A stretch of 64,000 nucleotides of DNA, taken from Devosia sp. Its GTDB lineage: Bacteria; Pseudomonadota; Alphaproteobacteria; Rhizobiales; Devosiaceae. The notes beneath the pieces are model-generated. The model saw only the letters and a program-made list of their open reading frames with translations, made no database searches and was not told the origin of the DNA. The stretch covers positions 310,001 through 374,000 of the forward strand of contig NZ_JANQAH010000011.1 in NCBI RefSeq assembly GCF_024707125.1, in the 5' to 3' direction. Positions 62,179 through 64,000 of this stretch are shown one piece after another (position 1 is the first letter of the stretch; each line of letters opens with the position of its first letter). The position numbers and the translations under genes are program-made.

Positions 62179-62991
62179 TTGAAATTACATGACGTTATGC
62201 CGCTCCTTGGGTTTGGCACCTATGGTCGTTGGAACGAGGAAGGTGTTGAAGCCATTCTGGCGGCCCTTGAGATTGGCTATCGCCATCTCGATACTGCCCA
62301 GACCTATGATACGGAAAGCCAGGTCGGAACTGCCTTGCAGCGCTCAGGTCTGGCGCGCAGTGACGTGTTTCTGACCACCAAGATTTCCACTGAGAATTAC
62401 GGCGCGGGAAAGCTGATCCCGTCGCTTGAAACCAGTCTCGGGAAACTGGATGTGGAGCAGGTGGATTTGACCTTATTGCACTGGCCATCCCCCAACGGTG
62501 CCCAACCGCTCGGCGAATATCTCGAGCCACTCCTCGAGGCACAGGACCGCGGTCTGACCCGGTTTATCGGTGTCTCCAACTTTACCATCGCGCTGCTCGA
62601 AGAGGCGCGCTCGATTGCCGGGGAAGGCCGCATCTCCAACAATCAGATTGAGCTCAACCCATTTATACAGAACAAGAAATTGGCGCAATACTGCGTGGAG
62701 CACGACATCCTGGTCACCTGTTACCAGCCCATCGCCCATGGGCACCTGGGCGAGGACGCGGTGCTCGTCGAGATGGCCAAACGCTATTCTGTAAGCCCGG
62801 AGCAACTGGCCCTCGCCTTCGAATTGGCTAAGGGCTACGCCGCCATTCCGACCTCTGGAAAGGTGGAGCGCATCCGTTCCAATTTTGCCGCGCAGCAGCT
62901 GATTCTCGCGCCGGAAGACATTGCGCTCATCGAAACCAGGGACCGCAATCTGCGCGCGATCGCCCCCGATTGGGGCCCGGACTGGGACTGA
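62179..62991 (+). CDS. Aldo/keto reductase
   Basis: A 270-residue NADPH-dependent AKR. It has GFGTYGRWNEEGVEAILAALEIGYRHLDTAQTYD (catalytic Asp and Tyr, in consecutive parts), VFLTTKIS (catalytic Lys), VDLTLLHWPSP (His), FIGVSNF and the C-terminal AIPTSGKVERIRSNF, which binds NADPH. It resembles 2,5-diketogluconate reductase-type enzymes. The TTG at 62179 is preferred because GGAGGA at 62166-62171 lies 7 bp upstream; the in-frame TTG at 62164 overlaps that site. It is divergent from the CUT1 operon and shares its operator region. Confidence 0.9.
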   Translation: MKLHDVMPLLGFGTYGRWNEEGVEAILAALEIGYRHLDTAQTYDTESQVGTALQRSGLARSDVFLTTKISTENYGAGKLIPSLETSLGKLDVEQVDLTLLHWPSPNGAQPLGEYLEPLLEAQDRGLTRFIGVSNFTIALLEEARSIAGEGRISNNQIELNPFIQNKKLAQYCVEHDILVTCYQPIAHGHLGEDAVLVEMAKRYSVSPEQLALAFELAKGYAAIPTSGKVERIRSNFAAQQLILAPEDIALIETRDRNLRAIAPDWGPDWD

Positions 62992-63033
62992 GGTCACACA
63001 TTGACACCTCATGGCCAAACTGCAATGAGGCGC

Positions 63034-63051
63034 TGTATTAACGCTCATACA
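63034..63051. promoter_or_regulatory. LacI-type operator-like site, copy B
   Basis: TGTATTAACGCTCATACA is an imperfect palindrome, matching its reverse complement at 14 of 18 positions around a central CG. It lies 53 bp upstream of the VOC gene, which is followed by a lacI-type gene. It matches copy A at 62063. Confidence 0.6.
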
Positions 63052-63103
63052 ACGTCAGTGTGGCTGACCTTGTTACAACGACCCAAAGGGTCAGGAGGAT
63101 TTT

Positions 63104-63544
63104 ATGCTTGGTGTTGTCGGTATTGGACATGTGGCGATCAAGGTCACAGACCTGGACCGGTCATTGGACTTCTATCGCGACCGTCTGGGCTTCCCCGAAA
63201 TGTTGCGTCTCAAGCACGACAACGGCGAAACTTGGCTGGTCTATCTGCGTATCACCGACGATCAGTATCTGGAAATCTTCCCAGGCGCAGAGAATGATCG
63301 TGCGCCCGGCTGGAATGCCAATGGCGTCAACCACACCTGCTTTACTATCGAGGACCTGGACGGCACCTGCGAGCGCATAAAGGCTGCAGGCATCGCCCTC
63401 ACCTCGGAAATCAAGCCGGGGTTGGATGGCAATCGGCAGGCCTGGATCGAAGATCCCGATGGCAATCGCATTGAACTCATGGAAATGGCCGAGGACTGCC
63501 TGCAATTACAGGCCATTCGTCGCTTGCGTGCCGAGCGCGCATAA
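63104..63544 (+). CDS. VOC (glyoxalase-fold) family protein
   Basis: A 146-residue VOC protein: VVGIGHVAIKVTDLDRSLDFYRDRLGFPE (first His ligand, in consecutive parts), YLRITDDQYLEIFPG, VNHTCFTIEDLDGTCERIKAAGI and WIEDPDGNRIELMEMAED with the final Glu ligand. AGGAGGA lies 4-10 bp before the ATG. A LacI-type operator is upstream and a LacI regulator follows 32 bp downstream, so it belongs to the same regulon as the CUT1 operon, possibly acting on the same intermediate as the VOC protein at 57256. Confidence 0.9.
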   Translation: MLGVVGIGHVAIKVTDLDRSLDFYRDRLGFPEMLRLKHDNGETWLVYLRITDDQYLEIFPGAENDRAPGWNANGVNHTCFTIEDLDGTCERIKAAGIALTSEIKPGLDGNRQAWIEDPDGNRIELMEMAEDCLQLQAIRRLRAERA

Positions 63545-63575
63545 GCCATTCAGTCGGGAAACGGAGGCGAACGGA

Positions 63576-64000
63576 TTGGGCAGACCGATTGTTCGATTAA
63601 AGGACGTGGCGGATAGGACCGGTTTCTCCGTGAACACGGTCAGCCTTGCTCTGCGCGGTAGCCCCCGCATTCCCGAAGACACGGCCATACGCATCCGCGA
63701 TGCGGCGCGCGACCTCAACTACATGCCCAACCAGGTGGCCAAGTCCCTGGTCAGCCGCGAAACCAAGACTATCGGGCTGGTGTTGACCGACATCACCAAC
63801 CCTGCCCTGACGCAGGCCGCCCAATCGATCGAACTGGCTTTGGCCGAGCGCGGATATTCGACCCTGTTTGCGACCTCAAACAATGACCTCGAAGAGGAAA
63901 AACGCGTCATTGCGATGTTCCAGTCGCGGCAGGTCGACGGCATGCTCATCTATCCGCGCAGTCACCGCGATCTCGCCCATATTCGACAATTGCGCCGCGC
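63576..64000 (+). CDS. LacI-family transcriptional regulator (partial, cut by window end)
   Basis: An open frame to the window edge. The start is a TTG at 63576, with GGAGG at 63563-63567 and 8 bp spacing. The N-terminal HTH is IVRLKDVADRTGFSVNTVSLALRGS, followed by IPEDTAIRIRDAARDLNYMPNQVAKSLV (hinge) and the start of the effector domain KTIGLVLTDITNPALTQAAQSIE. It has the classical LacI-family form. It probably represses the CUT1 operon, the aldo/keto reductase and the VOC gene through the two matching operators. The effector pocket lies beyond the window. Confidence 0.92.
   Translation, partial: MGRPIVRLKDVADRTGFSVNTVSLALRGSPRIPEDTAIRIRDAARDLNYMPNQVAKSLVSRETKTIGLVLTDITNPALTQAAQSIELALAERGYSTLFATSNNDLEEEKRVIAMFQSRQVDGMLIYPRSHRDLAHIRQLRR

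Overview
This 64 kb window looks like chromosome from a GC-rich alphaproteobacterium, probably of the order Hyphomicrobiales. That rests on the many sugar ABC operons with LacI regulators, the TviB/LpsL-type surface polysaccharide genes, the autotransporters and a dispersed repeat containing CCAAAAGCGGACAT. I would not name a genus from sequence alone.

Region by region: (1) 0.06-5.3 kb holds three AraC-family regulators (the first frameshifted) around a secreted amidohydrolase that appears to end in an MliC-like domain. (2) 6.1-33.3 kb is a large surface-polysaccharide locus. It has UDP-sugar enzymes (TviB-type dehydrogenase, UDP-glucuronate epimerase), a set matching the bacillosamine pathway (4,6-dehydratase, DegT aminotransferase, PglD-type acetyltransferase, PglC-type initiating transferase, PglA-like glycosyltransferase) and two asparagine-synthetase-type amidotransferases. 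It also has a Wzx-like flippase, a Wzy-like polymerase, two O-antigen-ligase-like paralogues (one decayed), two small ArnE/ArnF-like membrane proteins, a GtrB-like glycosyltransferase, a large polytopic membrane protein, and an MBOAT plus SGNH-like pair for O-acylation. This part looks more AT-rich than the flanks. (3) 33.49-35.15 kb holds a 45-nt 3' fragment of a tRNA-Arg(CCG) next to a tyrosine integrase, which marks an integration site. (4) 35.2-44.4 kb is a leftward eight-gene set: LacI regulator, peptide/oligosaccharide-type ABC transporter (SBP, two permeases, two ATPases), a GH172 (DUF2961) enzyme and a GH32 fructosidase. I read it as uptake and cytoplasmic breakdown of fructan-derived oligosaccharides, possibly difructose dianhydride. 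(5) 44.5-52.8 kb has a winged-helix regulator, two unrelated autotransporters and an NTF2-like/TetR pair with its operator. (6) 53.1-64 kb is a leftward ten-gene carbohydrate operon (CUT1 transporter plus histidinol-dehydrogenase-like, cupin, UPF0303, sugar isomerase-like, VOC and beta-propeller proteins). Facing it are an aldo/keto reductase, a VOC protein and a second LacI regulator cut by the window end. Two matching 18-bp operator-like sites link this last group.

A striking property of the window is nine single-base frameshifts in eight otherwise well-conserved genes, all in or beside homopolymer runs. Most are probably consensus errors. One, in the methyltransferase, also fits a classical -1 slippery heptamer, and one gene carries an additional in-frame amber codon.
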